Shown here in pieces: positions 30,873-40,968 of a stretch of DNA of 64,000 nucleotides; the first letter of the stretch is position 1, and each line of letters opens with the position of its first letter. Source of the stretch: Pseudogymnoascus destructans (lineage: Eukaryota > Ascomycota > Leotiomycetes > Thelebolales > Thelebolaceae); contig NW_020167530.1 in NCBI RefSeq assembly GCF_001641265.1, positions 496,001 to 560,000 of the forward strand, read 5' to 3'. A model generated the notes under the pieces. That model saw nothing but the letters and a program-made list of their open reading frames with translations. It did not search any database and had not been told where the DNA came from. A program made the position numbers and the translations under genes.

Positions 30873-31784
30873 ATGTGTCTCGTCAGAGGTTCGTACCTCA
30901 ACCCCGCAGCCACTCCACTCCCCGCTTCGATCCACCAGAGACAGACAGCAAAGCAGCGCCAGCTAACATCCTCAACTCTAGTTTACAAGGAGGACGACCC
31001 CGTTGAGCCACCCCGGATATACGTCCGTCGTCGCGAATCGGTCTCCCATTCGAGGCGCACCTCTCAGGTCATCATCCAGCCAACCACCACATCCCGCCAG
31101 TCGATCACGCGCATTACCTCAGTCGAGCGTGCGCCACGCCCTGTAGAATACGTCGAAGGGTACCCGGGCCCCAACCCGGACCCGGGAAACTTCCCAATGA
31201 TAGTGCAGGCGCCGACGCCCAATCGCAGTCCGAGGAACAGCCCGCGCACAAGCCATACACACGTTGTGGTGTATGAAGGCAGCCCGCGCAACAGCCGCAC
31301 GAGCGTGACGAGCCGACAGAGCGTGCGGCAGGGGAGCCTGAGGAGCCAGAGGAGCCAGCGCTCGCGACAGGATGGTCGGCGACACAGCCGGAATAATAGC
31401 GGGGAGATATTCATCGTCAACCCGCCCGTGCGCGAGCGCAGTCGCAGCCCTGCCGTTGAGACAAGGGGGAGGGCGGATAGCTACGCGGTGAGACATGTTA
31501 GTGTGGGGGGGGAGTCGAGGGATCCGAGCAGAGAGCCGAGTCGGGAGCGGAGGAGCAACCTCACCACGCCGCTGTCGCCTTTGGAGGTGGATAAGGTGCA
31601 GCGTGGGCTGGAGGCTTCGAGAGATACGATGAATGTTGAAGACGTAAGGCCACGCGCACGGAGTATTACGTATGGTGCTAATCCGAGAATGTCGGCGGGT
31701 AGACTGGAGGACCGAGAGAGAGTGCTTGTTGAAGAGGATGGGAGGCGGAAAGAGTTTTACAAGACAAAGAGTTTAAGCCCATGA
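30873..31784 (+). CDS. Serine/arginine-rich disordered protein, function unknown
   Basis: Single exon of 303 codons with coding-like composition; no family recognised. Sequence is mostly disordered and basic: RRRESVSHSRRTSQ, RSPRNSPRTSHTH, SPRNSRTSVTSRQS, RSQRSQRSRQDGRR and DPSREPSRERRS are short Ser/Arg repeats with many proline-directed and basophilic phosphorylation-type sites. The C-terminal ~60 residues (LSPLEVDKVQRGLEASRDTM onward) are less biased and may fold. There is no signal peptide or membrane segment. The start Met is the first in frame, about 220 bp after a TATA-like run. Confidence 0.65.
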   Translation: MCLVRGSYLNPAATPLPASIHQRQTAKQRQLTSSTLVYKEDDPVEPPRIYVRRRESVSHSRRTSQVIIQPTTTSRQSITRITSVERAPRPVEYVEGYPGPNPDPGNFPMIVQAPTPNRSPRNSPRTSHTHVVVYEGSPRNSRTSVTSRQSVRQGSLRSQRSQRSRQDGRRHSRNNSGEIFIVNPPVRERSRSPAVETRGRADSYAVRHVSVGGESRDPSREPSRERRSNLTTPLSPLEVDKVQRGLEASRDTMNVEDVRPRARSITYGANPRMSAGRLEDRERVLVEEDGRRKEFYKTKSLSP

Positions 31785-32071
31785 GGAATGGACGGGAGCG
31801 ACACATGGGGAAGTTTATTTTTTGATATATAGCATTGTCATACCCAGCAGCATTTGTACTAGCTTTTGTATATTGCAAATTTACTGCGATTCTTGTTATG
31901 CCGCTGCGAACTGAATCACATCTGGCTCGTATCGAATGGGGTTTCATTTCAACTTTTAAAGTACAGACATCTAATTTAATCGTTAATCTTTTGCGACTGC
32001 TCAAACTCCCTTATATGCGTGGCTGCCCAGCAATTACAGAACATCATTTATCATACACGCACCTTCCCAGC

Positions 32072-32835
32072 TCATAAAATACTCGATCGTCGGTCTGTTT
32101 TCCACCAGCCCAAGACGTTTCCTGCATTGCCCACCCACTCGATGAATCCATCAACCACAACCTTCACCAGCCCCTGTCTCTTTTGACGGTCACCAGGTCC
32201 CACACTCCCGCTGGGTGCCTCGCTTCCCATCGTTGGAAGCACGTTGTCGCTCGCCGATAAGCTTACGAACAAGGCAAATGGAACGAGCCACACGCATATC
32301 CCGAAGTAGGATGCAATCTCTGTGAAGGTGGGTACCGTGGGCGCATCGTAAATGGAGTGTGTGGGGGCTCTTGGAAGGCTGGAGAAGTGGGCGAAGCAGT
32401 AATAGTGGTTGATGAGGACAAGAACTATGAATGGTTAGGCCTGTCCCGTCATACCGTGACTGGATAACATACCACAAGATGAGAGGAATAATGGATCAGA
32501 CAGCTTCACGACTGGGAAGCGTCGCATATTCCCAAGGTAGACGACGTGCGACACGATGCCGATGAGGGAGAGGAACTTTGGGAAGCCATCGACGAGGACA
32601 AGGAGGGTTTGGATGGCGATAACGGCGTATATAATGCGCGTCAATAGTCGCTTTGCTATGACTGTGTGTTCTTCGACGAGCTCAGACAGATAGTACAGTC
32701 CCGAAGCTGTGAATTTATTAGCGGAGGTCCGAGGGGCGGATGACGGGATCACCTACCAATGGCTAAAGTAAGGAAGCCAAAGCCCAGGGCCATGCCCAAG
32801 TATCCGACAAGCGGTAGAATCCAGAAGTGCGCCAT
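32072..32835 (-). CDS. SVP26: Svp26/TEX261-family membrane protein
   Basis: Three exons: 32835-32757, 32706-32473 and 32424-32072 (phases match), 221 residues against 228 in yeast. Exon 1 encodes MAHFWILPLVGYLGMALGFG, the first membrane helix. Exon 2 continues ASGLYYLSELVEEHTVIAKR, LLTRIIYAVIAIQTLLVLVD and FPKFLSLIGIVSHVVYLGNM. Exon 3 gives VLVLINHYYCFAHFS and FTEIASYFGICVWLVPFALF, then a hydrophilic cytosolic tail. Four hydrophobic segments and the Tyr/Phe-rich loop fit Svp26 (Erv26), an early-Golgi/COPII-vesicle cargo adaptor for type II membrane glycosyltransferases such as Ktr3 and for alkaline phosphatase. It is divergent from BUD23 across a 293-bp promoter. Confidence 0.92.
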
Positions 32836-33128
32836 TTCTTGAAGAAACCTGGCACTGCTACTTGACTACAAGAGAAGCTTCATGTCGGGAGGCTGGTCAT
32901 CTAAAGATGTCGCCGTGTCGTTTACCCCAGATTTCGGCAATCGCCGTTGGCGCACTGATAAGTCAAAATATATTTATTTCGAGATTTATGACGCCCTATC
33001 TGTACTACAAATTTTGGGACTACAGATTCAGAACGACAACAAAAAATAAAATTCCCTGCAGCCTGACGGGTAGCGTATGTGGTAGATCTTAAACGCATTC
33101 CTGCCGTGGCAGAGTTCTGTCCGCCACC
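32836..33128. promoter_or_regulatory. Bidirectional promoter region SVP26/BUD23
   Basis: 293 bp separate the two start codons, so both promoters must lie here. No obvious TATA box; AT-rich around 32960-32980 and 33030-33050. Confidence 0.5.
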
Positions 33129-34030
33129 ATGTCTCGCCCGGAAGATATCCTGTAAGACGCCGACCCGCCACTCCCCCCTCCGACTGTGACTGACCAAACT
33201 CCCCCAGCCCCCCCGACCTCCACTACAACGATGTGGAGGCACGCAAATACACCACCTCCTCCCGTATCCAGAACATCCAGGCCTCCATGACCAACCGCGC
33301 CCTGGAACTCCTCGACCTCGACACCCCCGCCATGATCCTCGATATCGGCTGCGGCTCTGGACTCTCCGGCGAGATTGTCAGCTCAGTGGAGGAGGAGTAT
33401 GGCGGCCAACACATATGGGTTGGCATGGACATCTCGGCTTCTATGCTGGATGTCGCCCTCCAGCGCGATGTCGAAGGCGACCTGATGCTCGCGGATATTG
33501 GCCAGGGCGTCCCATTCCGCGCTGGAACGTTCGATGCGGCGATATCGATTTCCGCTATCCAGTGGCTCTGTAATGCCGAAAGTAGCGACGTTTCACCAAC
33601 GGGCCGACTATCGAGGTTTTTCAACGGGTTATATGCTAGCTTAAAACGAGGAGGGAGAGCGGTGTGCCAGTTTTACCCCAAGAACGATCAGCAGCGAACC
33701 ATGATCAGCGGAGCCGCGATCAAGGCTGGGTTTGGCGCGGGTATCCTTGAAGATGACCCCGGAACCAAGAATGCCAAGTTATATCTTGTTCTTACCGTTG
33801 GTGGTGCTGCGACAGAGGGTGCTGGCGGCGATATTACTGGTGTGGTCAAGGGAATGGAAGGTGTTGACGTTGTGGACGCACGAAGGCAGCACCAGGCACA
33901 TAAGAGGAAAGAGGCAAAGAAGGGCTCAAAAGCATGGATTCTCAACAAAAAGGAGCAAATGGAGCGGAAGGGCAAGGTCGTCAAGGCGTCCAGCAAGTAT
34001 ACGGGGAGAAAGAGACATATTACATTCTAG
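33129..34030 (+). CDS. BUD23: 18S rRNA (guanine-N7) methyltransferase Bud23
   Basis: Exon 1 is only 23 nt (33129-33151, MSRPEDIL). After a GTAAGA...CCCAG intron, exon 2 runs 33208-34030; total 281 residues (yeast 275). The SAM-binding motif I is MILDIGCGSGLSGE at ~residue 52, followed by GMDISASMLDVA and the acidic DIGQGVPFRAGTFDAAISIS. The C-terminus is the typical basic tail (KKGSKAWILNKKEQMERKGK and YTGRKR). Bud23 with Trm112 methylates the guanine corresponding to yeast G1575 of 18S rRNA during 40S maturation in the nucleus. Start is supported by conservation of the short first exon. Confidence 0.95.
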
Positions 34031-35170
34031 ATGGTGCTGTGTTAGCTGGGGGCGTGTTGGCGTTGGCAGGGGTCATTTATCATACATTTTCTCAGTATTT
34101 CCAGATTGCTCGACCAATATTCCCACGTGCAAGGATCGTGCATTTGGCAAAGAAAGGTTGTGGCAGTCTCTCAACTACCAAAGTTATTATGCAGTCGCTC
34201 AACTACCAAAGCCACTTCACAGTCTCTCAACTACTAGAGCTATTACCTAGTCGCTCACCTACTGAAGCCACTGCACAATCTATTTGATATGAATGGCGAC
34301 GTCCTTTAGTCACAGCTCTAAGTATATACGTTTCTCAACTTAAGATTTTGCCAAGCGTAAGTCTAATCTAATATGACATTTTAATGTAGTCTACAAGCGG
34401 CGCCTCTTACTCCTCCTCATGCTATGAACCCGTATACTACCAAGCACTTTTCCTGACATCATAGAGTCTAAGCAGGTCCTAAATAGGAAATTTTGAGATA
34501 AATAAACATTGTGTTACTAAGGTTATTATCATGTTAGTAGAGCAACTATCACATACGTGCTTTATTCTAGCATGTGCATTCCTTAGCAGTATACGGGCCG
34601 TATATTATCTTACACACTAGATCAATCTGCCACGCCACCAAGGAGAAGTTAAAAATCCATTGTATAAAAAGGCCAAAAAAACATACAACAGTGGGTATTC
34701 GCTGGTGGTCACCCACCCAACTACTAATCCACCGATCTCAAGGTTATGTATGGCAGAGCGGACGGGATGCCCAGTTCTCCTTGAGCTGCCATCGCTCCCG
34801 CGCCAAGACCACCACCAAAACCGTCCCCCGTTGTCAGCCTTCCGCTTCCCTGTTGTAAAGGACTTCTTGGCGAGTAGGGCAGTGGGAAGTCACGGGAAGG
34901 AATATACGTAGAATCCTGGTCTATTGATACGAAGACTGAACGCTGACCTTCCTCCGAAGGTCCGCGTTCCTACTATATAGTTCTACGTGTCCTGTCCGGA
35001 CCGACATGCCTCCGTCTTGGCACTGAAGGGCACGTGAGTATTGCCCGCACGTGATTCGGTTCGTGACACCTGTTCCCGGTCTTAGGCCATCGCTGCTTTT
35101 ACCTCCGCTGCCTCAAGGCCCACACTTCTCCACTTGTGGCGACCATTTAAAGGACCTAAGAGCGCTTAAA
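34031..35170. other. Intergenic region 3' of BUD23 with short repeats
   Basis: Contains a 4 x 28-bp array (34164-34275, annotated separately), then AT-rich unique sequence. No ORF with protein character. Confidence 0.45.
34164..34275. repeat. 28-bp tandem repeat, four copies
   Basis: Units start CAGTCTCTCAACTACCAAAG, CAGTCGCTCAACTACCAAAG, CAGTCTCTCAACTACTAGAG and TAGTCGCTCACCTACTGAAG at 34164, 34192, 34220 and 34248. It begins 134 bp after the BUD23 stop codon, possibly within its 3' UTR. Confidence 0.9.
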
Positions 35171-35443
35171 AACGCGAAACGGTTGGTCGATTCCGAAATC
35201 TGCCTGGGGCCTCTCGAAAGGCTGCATCCTGTGTCTGCGATTACGACCGCGGCTTTGTGGAAACGCGAAACGGTTGGTCGATTTCCGAAATCCGCCTCGG
35301 GCCTCTTGAAAGGCCGCATCCTAGTATCTGCAATCACGACCGCAACTTCGTGGAAACGCGAGACGGTCTAATATCTGCCTCGGGCCTCTCAAAAGGCTGC
35401 ATCCTGTGTATTCGATCACGACAGCGGCTTCCTGGAAACGGGG
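35171..35443. repeat. ~91-bp tandem repeat, three copies
   Basis: Copies begin at 35171, 35262 and 35354 (AACGCGAAACGG or AACGCGAGACGG) and share TCTGCCTCGGGCCTCTCRAAAGG-like and GCATCCTGTGT..CGATCACGAC segments. The third is shortened. Divergence is about 10-20% by eye. Confidence 0.85.
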
Positions 35444-35800
35444 GATGTATCGCTCCCATCACGCTTGTAACCCTGGGAAATTCTCCAGGTAGTAGATGGA
35501 GAAGCACATCGAACAGGCATGGGTTTCAGGAAAGGAAATGGAGAGGTTGAAATCGGAACTCTTCACATTTCATACTATCACGGTACCATACAGCTTTCTC
35601 AAGTGCCACGCAGGAAACAATACGCCTCAAAATGCTAATGCCCATATTCTCGCCCTCTCCTATGCATTTGCATGTTCCTCCTCTCCTAGAGACCTAATTG
35701 CACTGTTGAACGCCTTGATCATCCCGTCGTACATTATATCGTTGTCGCGGAATGTTCCTGTAAAGATTGCCCCGTCCCTGATTGGAAAGAGGGCATTTCG
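35444..35800. other. Non-coding stretch between tandem repeat and Myb-like remnant
   Basis: An ORF covers 35496-35858 but has no recognisable domain before the Myb-like segment, which is read in another frame. Nothing else identified. Confidence 0.35.
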
Positions 35801-36264
35801 GAGCTCGCGAGAAAGCGTGGGCGCCTCGAATATACGGAGCAAGAAGACAATAAGCTAATGTGCCTCAAGAAGGAGGGTTTGCCGTGGAAAGGGATACATC
35901 GCGCTTTCGGCCTTACTTTCCCGAGGGGGGAGAGGAGCATTGAAGCGCTGCAAGTGCGCTACTGCACGAAGTTAAAGAACAGAGACTCCAAATCTGATAA
36001 CAAGTAGGAATGGAATGTTGGTTGATTGTACGGCATTGCAGGATCCGAAAGTATCTCGGACATTCCCCAGCTCCTCCAGCATATGTTGCCGACAAGCTGC
36101 GTTCAGGCTCGTTGCATTTCGAATTGGTGGAAGGCATCGTTCGTGACAGCTATGCCGAACTCCCCGGCAGGACTGAAGGGGCAATCCAGGTGCACTATTC
36201 GACGAAACTCAAAAATGTAGTAGTATCAGGAGAGGTGGAGGAGCTGCCACCCAAAGACGCCTAA
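35801..36264 (+). pseudogene. Myb/SANT-like protein remnant, two domain fragments
   Basis: Frame 35801-36007 reads KRGRLEYTEQEDNKLMCLKK, then LPWKGIHRAFGL, RSIEALQVRYCTKLKNRDS and a stop. The pattern (EEDxxL, LxWKxIxxxF, RxxxALQVRYxxKLK) is that of a Myb/SANT DNA-binding repeat. A second fragment at 36010-36264 in another frame reads RDSYAELPGRTEGAIQVHY STKLK, the C-terminal half of another such repeat. Stops and frame changes between them, and no start region, indicate a decayed gene. The first domain is closely similar at the nucleotide level to 46012-46257. Confidence 0.65.
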
Positions 36265-36997
36265 CCTGGAACCAGTTCTGATGCGTCTCATGTGAGAGGT
36301 CACAGACCAGCTTTGCAGGAGAAAGTGCCATTATATGGAAGAAGACAATTTGCTGATCGGCCTCGAGAGGGAGCGCTTGTGGTGGGAAAAGATACACGAG
36401 GCTTTCAACCGCGCATGTTCCGATCGTAGGAGTGGAATGTGAAAAGCAAAGAATAGTGGGAAGCAGGAGAATGTGGCGATACTTGTTCCAGCTTTGGATG
36501 GTGGGGAGTATGGAGTTGAAGGTCCACCCTTCGAGGAGGCTAGAATACCTCGTCTTCGAGATCCTCGTCCTCACATCCAGCTACTTCGGCACCACGCACA
36601 CTTCAGACATTTTCCGTTTTTAATATTGTTCTATCTGATCCCCGTAACTCACAACATCCTGCTTCTGGTGAAATTCCCATATCGAGTGATCTATTTACGC
36701 ATTCCAACAGATCGCTTCGGAGGTTGAAACGTCCACCTCTCACTTTAGGGACTCTCACCAGAGCAACAGACTTGGGTTTCTGTCAACTGCTACCAACTCT
36801 CTCTTGTTGCGTAAAAAGCCCAATGGCAGATGAGCGAGCTTAGGAGACCCTACTAGCTTCCTAGAGCCAGAGTCTCTGTCACAGCACAAAAGCGCGTGGA
36901 ATTCTGTCAGCAGTACAGGACACCACAGCTCCAAGCACACTTCGTTGTTATCAAGGGCGCTAACAGTCTATATAATATGAAAGTATTTATTTCCTCT
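36265..36997. other. 3' flank of the NLR gene
   Basis: No convincing coding sequence on either strand; short ORFs lack known motifs. AT-rich 3' UTR-like sequence lies next to the NLR stop codon. Confidence 0.4.
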
Positions 36998-39900
36998 TCA
37001 CCACAACATAAAGGGACATAGTTTCATGAACTCGCTTTCTTCAAATAGGCCGTCCTTCAATTCGGGTCTCAATTTATCCTTCAGAGCAATCGCGCGAGAT
37101 TTACAAGCTTGACTATCTGTTGGCCTGTCGTTCTCGTCATATAGAACACTCAGCTTGTAACTAGCTCTTGCGAGCTGTCCTTCGGCCTCAGTTAAGGTTT
37201 CAGATATGGCTACTAGTTGCTTGAGAAGCTCGCTATTTAGTGTAAGCCTGCATATACCAAGAAGCTGGGAGAAATCTAAAAACTTACATTGCAGAAGATA
37301 CACACCCCTGACGGACAAGCATATCTGCTACATCATACAACGAATCACAAGTCTTCAGTCTATTTCCGTGTAGTTTCTGTCGGAACGTAAGAGCTTTCGA
37401 GGCAAGCCGCATTGCGTCGTCGAGCGAGCCCTGAGCTAGGCGTATGCGAGAAAGCAAGACCATGTTGCCAACATAACGAGGATTTCCAGTATTTATAAAA
37501 CTCTCATCTGTAAAATCCTTTAGGGCTGGGCACTTTCTCATGATATCCTCAGCCTCATCAGGCTTCCCCATTCGTAGAAGCAAACTTGACATATTGCTAT
37601 AGGTGTTGTCAATTCTGGTATCCGCGCGGAGACGAATTGTTAGGGCCTTTTCATGTGTAGAATATGCTTTTTCTAGGTCACCCATCTCTGTGTATGAAAT
37701 TGCAATATTGTTCAAACTAGATGCAATGAGCGGGTCTTCAGATCCTACTAGCTTCTGTCGAATCTCGAGTGCAGTGTTGAATGGGATAAGGGCGCTGGAT
37801 GGGTTGTTCATGTCGAGGTCAATCAGTCCAGACAAGTCAACCGCACTCGCAAAGGCCAGAGTTGTCTTATCCTCAAAAGTTTCAAGTGCTGTACTAATAA
37901 AGTCTCGGGCCACATTGTACCATTCTCGTTCGTAGAGATACCTATCACGGTAAGCAATCGAGGACTGGGTCATGGTGGGAATGCGAAGTAAACTTACCAG
38001 CTACATTGTAGAAGCAGCTCTCCATAGAGTTGTGCAGTTAAAGAATATATATTGTATCTTTTTGCTTGATTTACCAACTGATTGACATGTGGGAGGTATT
38101 TCTCGCATTTTGCCCAAGTTTTGAATTGATGGCCAACGTCTTCACGCCAGGTGTTCGGGAATCCGCACGTAACAATGCGAACAGCAGCGTCAAAATACTT
38201 ACTCTGGTCGCCTTTAGTGAGCCTTCGAGTAACAGCAGCTTGCACCAATCGATGAATTGACAGGACCGCATCATCAGTGCTCTTATCAATCAGGGCGGCT
38301 TGCAAAAGTGCTGCTTCCGCATCACCAAGACTACTTCTATTAGCTCGCTGCAAAGTACGGTTTTCTTGGGAAGTAAAATTCTCACTCCATTTCATCCGAA
38401 AGAAAATCAAATTCCTCGTCCCAATTTGGAAGCTTTGACCCTTCAACAAGTATCGCTTCATCGATTGCATCTGGTTCCAGGAACGCCAACACATTGAGCA
38501 GCGTACAGGAGTCACCTGACAGCTTGCTGAACGACATCTCCCAGACTGTACTCAACGTGTGTTCATACTCGTTAAATCCTGTTTTTCTAGAATCAATCTT
38601 TGCCGCATTGCGCTCGTAAAGAGCAAGGAACTCTTGTAATGGACATTTCCGTTGAGTTATAAACCCCCCAATTTGATTAAGTGCTAAAGGTAGACCACCT
38701 AAAGCTTGCGTAATTTCTCTGGCCTTTTCTTGATTTGAAGATAGGTTGGAATCGAGTCCAACTAAGCGGAGGAGTACATTGGAACCAGTAATGTCGTCAA
38801 ATGGCTGAACGTGGAATCCTGTTTCAGCGAGACTATGAGCAGAATTGAAATCGCGAGACGTGAGCAGAACAGAGCCATGGATATTTCCGGGCCATGCTCG
38901 ACGTAAAGTTTCAAGATCGTCAGTATTGTCAAATATAACAAGCCAGGGAAGATCTACAAGTATCAGCATCTTTCCGTGCCCAGTAACTGTAGTTGTCTAT
39001 GGAGGAAATAGATACTGAAATGCAAGACTAATATATAGAACATCGACTTACGAGATTTGGCCAGCCAGCTTTTAACCTTTAGGATCGCAGTGACAGAATC
39101 TGGTATATCTTCATCAGTCGTGACGAGTCCTAAGTGCCTTGCAATATCAAGGAAACTCTGCCCAATACTAATAGTGCTATCTGCAGCAACCCACAAGATC
39201 ACGTTGAACCGTTCACGATTTCTATTTGCGTACTGTAGTGCAATTTGAGTTTTGCCAACACCACCCATTCCATAGAGAGCGAATGACTGGAGGGATTTCG
39301 TTCCATTATCAGGATTCAAGGCGGCCTCAATGGCCTGTAAAGCTGATTCACGACCCCAGAATCTTGGGTTAAGCTCGGAAGGTAAATGATGGCATCGAAT
39401 GGCATCCTCATCGTGGATTTTGCTCTTCTTCAAGTCGTCCATCAGCTCTAGGACTTCTTTATATTTGACGTCTTCAAGTCTCATTCGCGCTATATCAGCT
39501 TCGCTCTCGACTGTAGAGGACATCGTTTTTATGCGTCGAATTGTCCTACCAAAATCCAACTGAAATTTCTCCCAAGCACCGCGCCGCAGCAAGGCGTGCG
39601 GATGCGTCCGAAAGAAGTGTATCGACCGAGCATAGAAGCAAATTACTTCAGTGTAGACATCTAGTAAAGCAGTTTCAAGAGCTCTATCCATCGGAAGAGT
39701 CTTCTCGTAGGCCTTGAGTCTTGGAAGCGTAAGGCTGAGCTCCTCGAGCATATCCAAGACATCTTGGAGCGACTCTGTCGCCGAGGATGCGTGGGTTAGC
39801 ATAAGCCGAATGCTGCCCCATACAAGGGCTGTGAGTGTTGCATTGGCACCAAAATAGAGTGCTATGACGGCTGAGAAATCGTCTACAAATTTCAGTTTGG

Positions 39901-40190
39901 GCCCGAGGCGTTTGAGCGAGGAGAGAGAAGTTCGTTCCTTTGGCAAAAGTGACTCAATATACTTAGTATCACTAAGTAGGTCTTCAAGTGACCCGACTCC
40001 TATTATATTCTCGTACTCATCATTCTCCTCAAGTTCCTCTCGATAGCGCTCAACAGCTTTGTGCCATAGAAGGCTCTCCTCCGTGCTTTATCCCCAGCAC
40101 AGTAATTAGCATAGCACGATAATTAAAACAACGTGTTTTCGCGATACTCATGGCTAAGAAATCCGCCTACCTTGCGCGACCCTTAGTCAT
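36998..40190 (-). CDS. STAND/NLR protein: DUF7708-like N-terminus, NB-ARC, TPR repeats
   Basis: Six exons rebuilt in phase: 40190-40171 (MTKGRA), 40085-39052, 38953-38386, ~38336-37998, 37941-~37288 and 37247-36998; about 954 residues. The N-terminal ~240 residues (EESLLWHKAVERYREELEEN; VWGSIRLMLTHASS; VLDMLEELSLTLPR) resemble the helical DUF7708-type domain of fungal NLRs. NB-ARC follows: P-loop YGMGGVGKTQIAL (Lys ~285), Walker B LPWLVIFDNTDDL, then GSVLLTSRD and GGLPLALNQIGGFI. The C-terminal half holds TPR repeats (~660-870; SLNNIAISYTEMGDLEKAYS; ALTIRLRADTRIDNTYSNMS). Such proteins act in non-self recognition and regulated cell death. The exon 3/4 acceptor (38337 or 38334) and the exon 5/6 donor (GTAAGT at 37287, or GTGTGT about 18 nt earlier) are ambiguous but keep the frame. 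Divergent from the gene at 40969. Confidence 0.88.
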
Positions 40191-40968
40191 CTTGGTAGTC
40201 TCGATTATCGAGAATAGGAACTTGTCTTGAAAGCAGTGTTAATGAAGATAGGCAGTTTAACCCCTCAGTTCTCGGTGCTGAAGCGCAGACCTACGGGATC
40301 GTTATTCGCAACGTTCCTGATTTTCCGCGTGCATGAATGTCACGGGACTTTCACGTGAAAACGTAAACAATTAGTCGGGCACTCAACCCAAGGTCTTACC
40401 CCGCTTTCTGATGTAAAGTACCTCTCAGAGGAGGGTTAGCGTTCAGTTCAATCTGAAGAGTCTACGCCTATGGAATCTTATGTGTAACTTTTGTATTTTA
40501 TTGAGCGGAGAATATTTAAGGATTACTTCGATTAAAATATACGTGATATGACTAGCTATCTTCCTTTCGGTCGTGCTTGTTTACCTGTATAGTATAGCAC
40601 ATGAGTATATTTTGGCGCGTTGGGGTGCTTACGAAGGCGGTTTTAAAAATAGCCCGGGCACTTGGCCCACACTAAATGCGAGTTGAGTGCCCGAACTATT
40701 TTTCAAGCCGCCTTCGTTAGCCAATCAGGCTGTACCTGGGGGCCAGCAATAAGGTACAGATAAAACACCAACATGTTTCTGTACGCGCCGTTGAATTTGA
40801 GCCAAAATTATGAAGAATAGACAAATGCGTATGGTGGTATTTTTAGTAACATGGCATGATTAAATTATCTATAAGACGCTCGCCATGCTCCACCTTATAT
40901 TACCTTCGATAGAAATCGTGTTTGCAACATCACAAGACCTCACCTGAGATTTATAGCATCCCCTAGCA
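40191..40968. promoter_or_regulatory. Divergent promoter region of the NLR and its neighbour
   Basis: 778 bp between the two start codons. It contains an 85-bp hairpin element (40632-40716). The word TCGGGCACTCAAC at about 40376-40388 matches the reverse complement of part of that hairpin. No gene recognised. Confidence 0.5.
40632..40716. mobile_element. MITE-like hairpin element
   Basis: Inverted repeat with ~31-bp arms (CGAAGGCGGTTTTAAAAATA... and its near-complement ending CAAGCCGCCTTCG) around a ~23-bp loop. Flanked on both sides by TTA, a possible 3-bp target duplication. Too short to encode anything. Confidence 0.55.

Noticed and set aside
30660..34660. CRISPR-like array for the 28-bp repeats near 34164
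   Set aside because: The units are contiguous without spacers, and the organism is a fungus; it is a plain tandem repeat.
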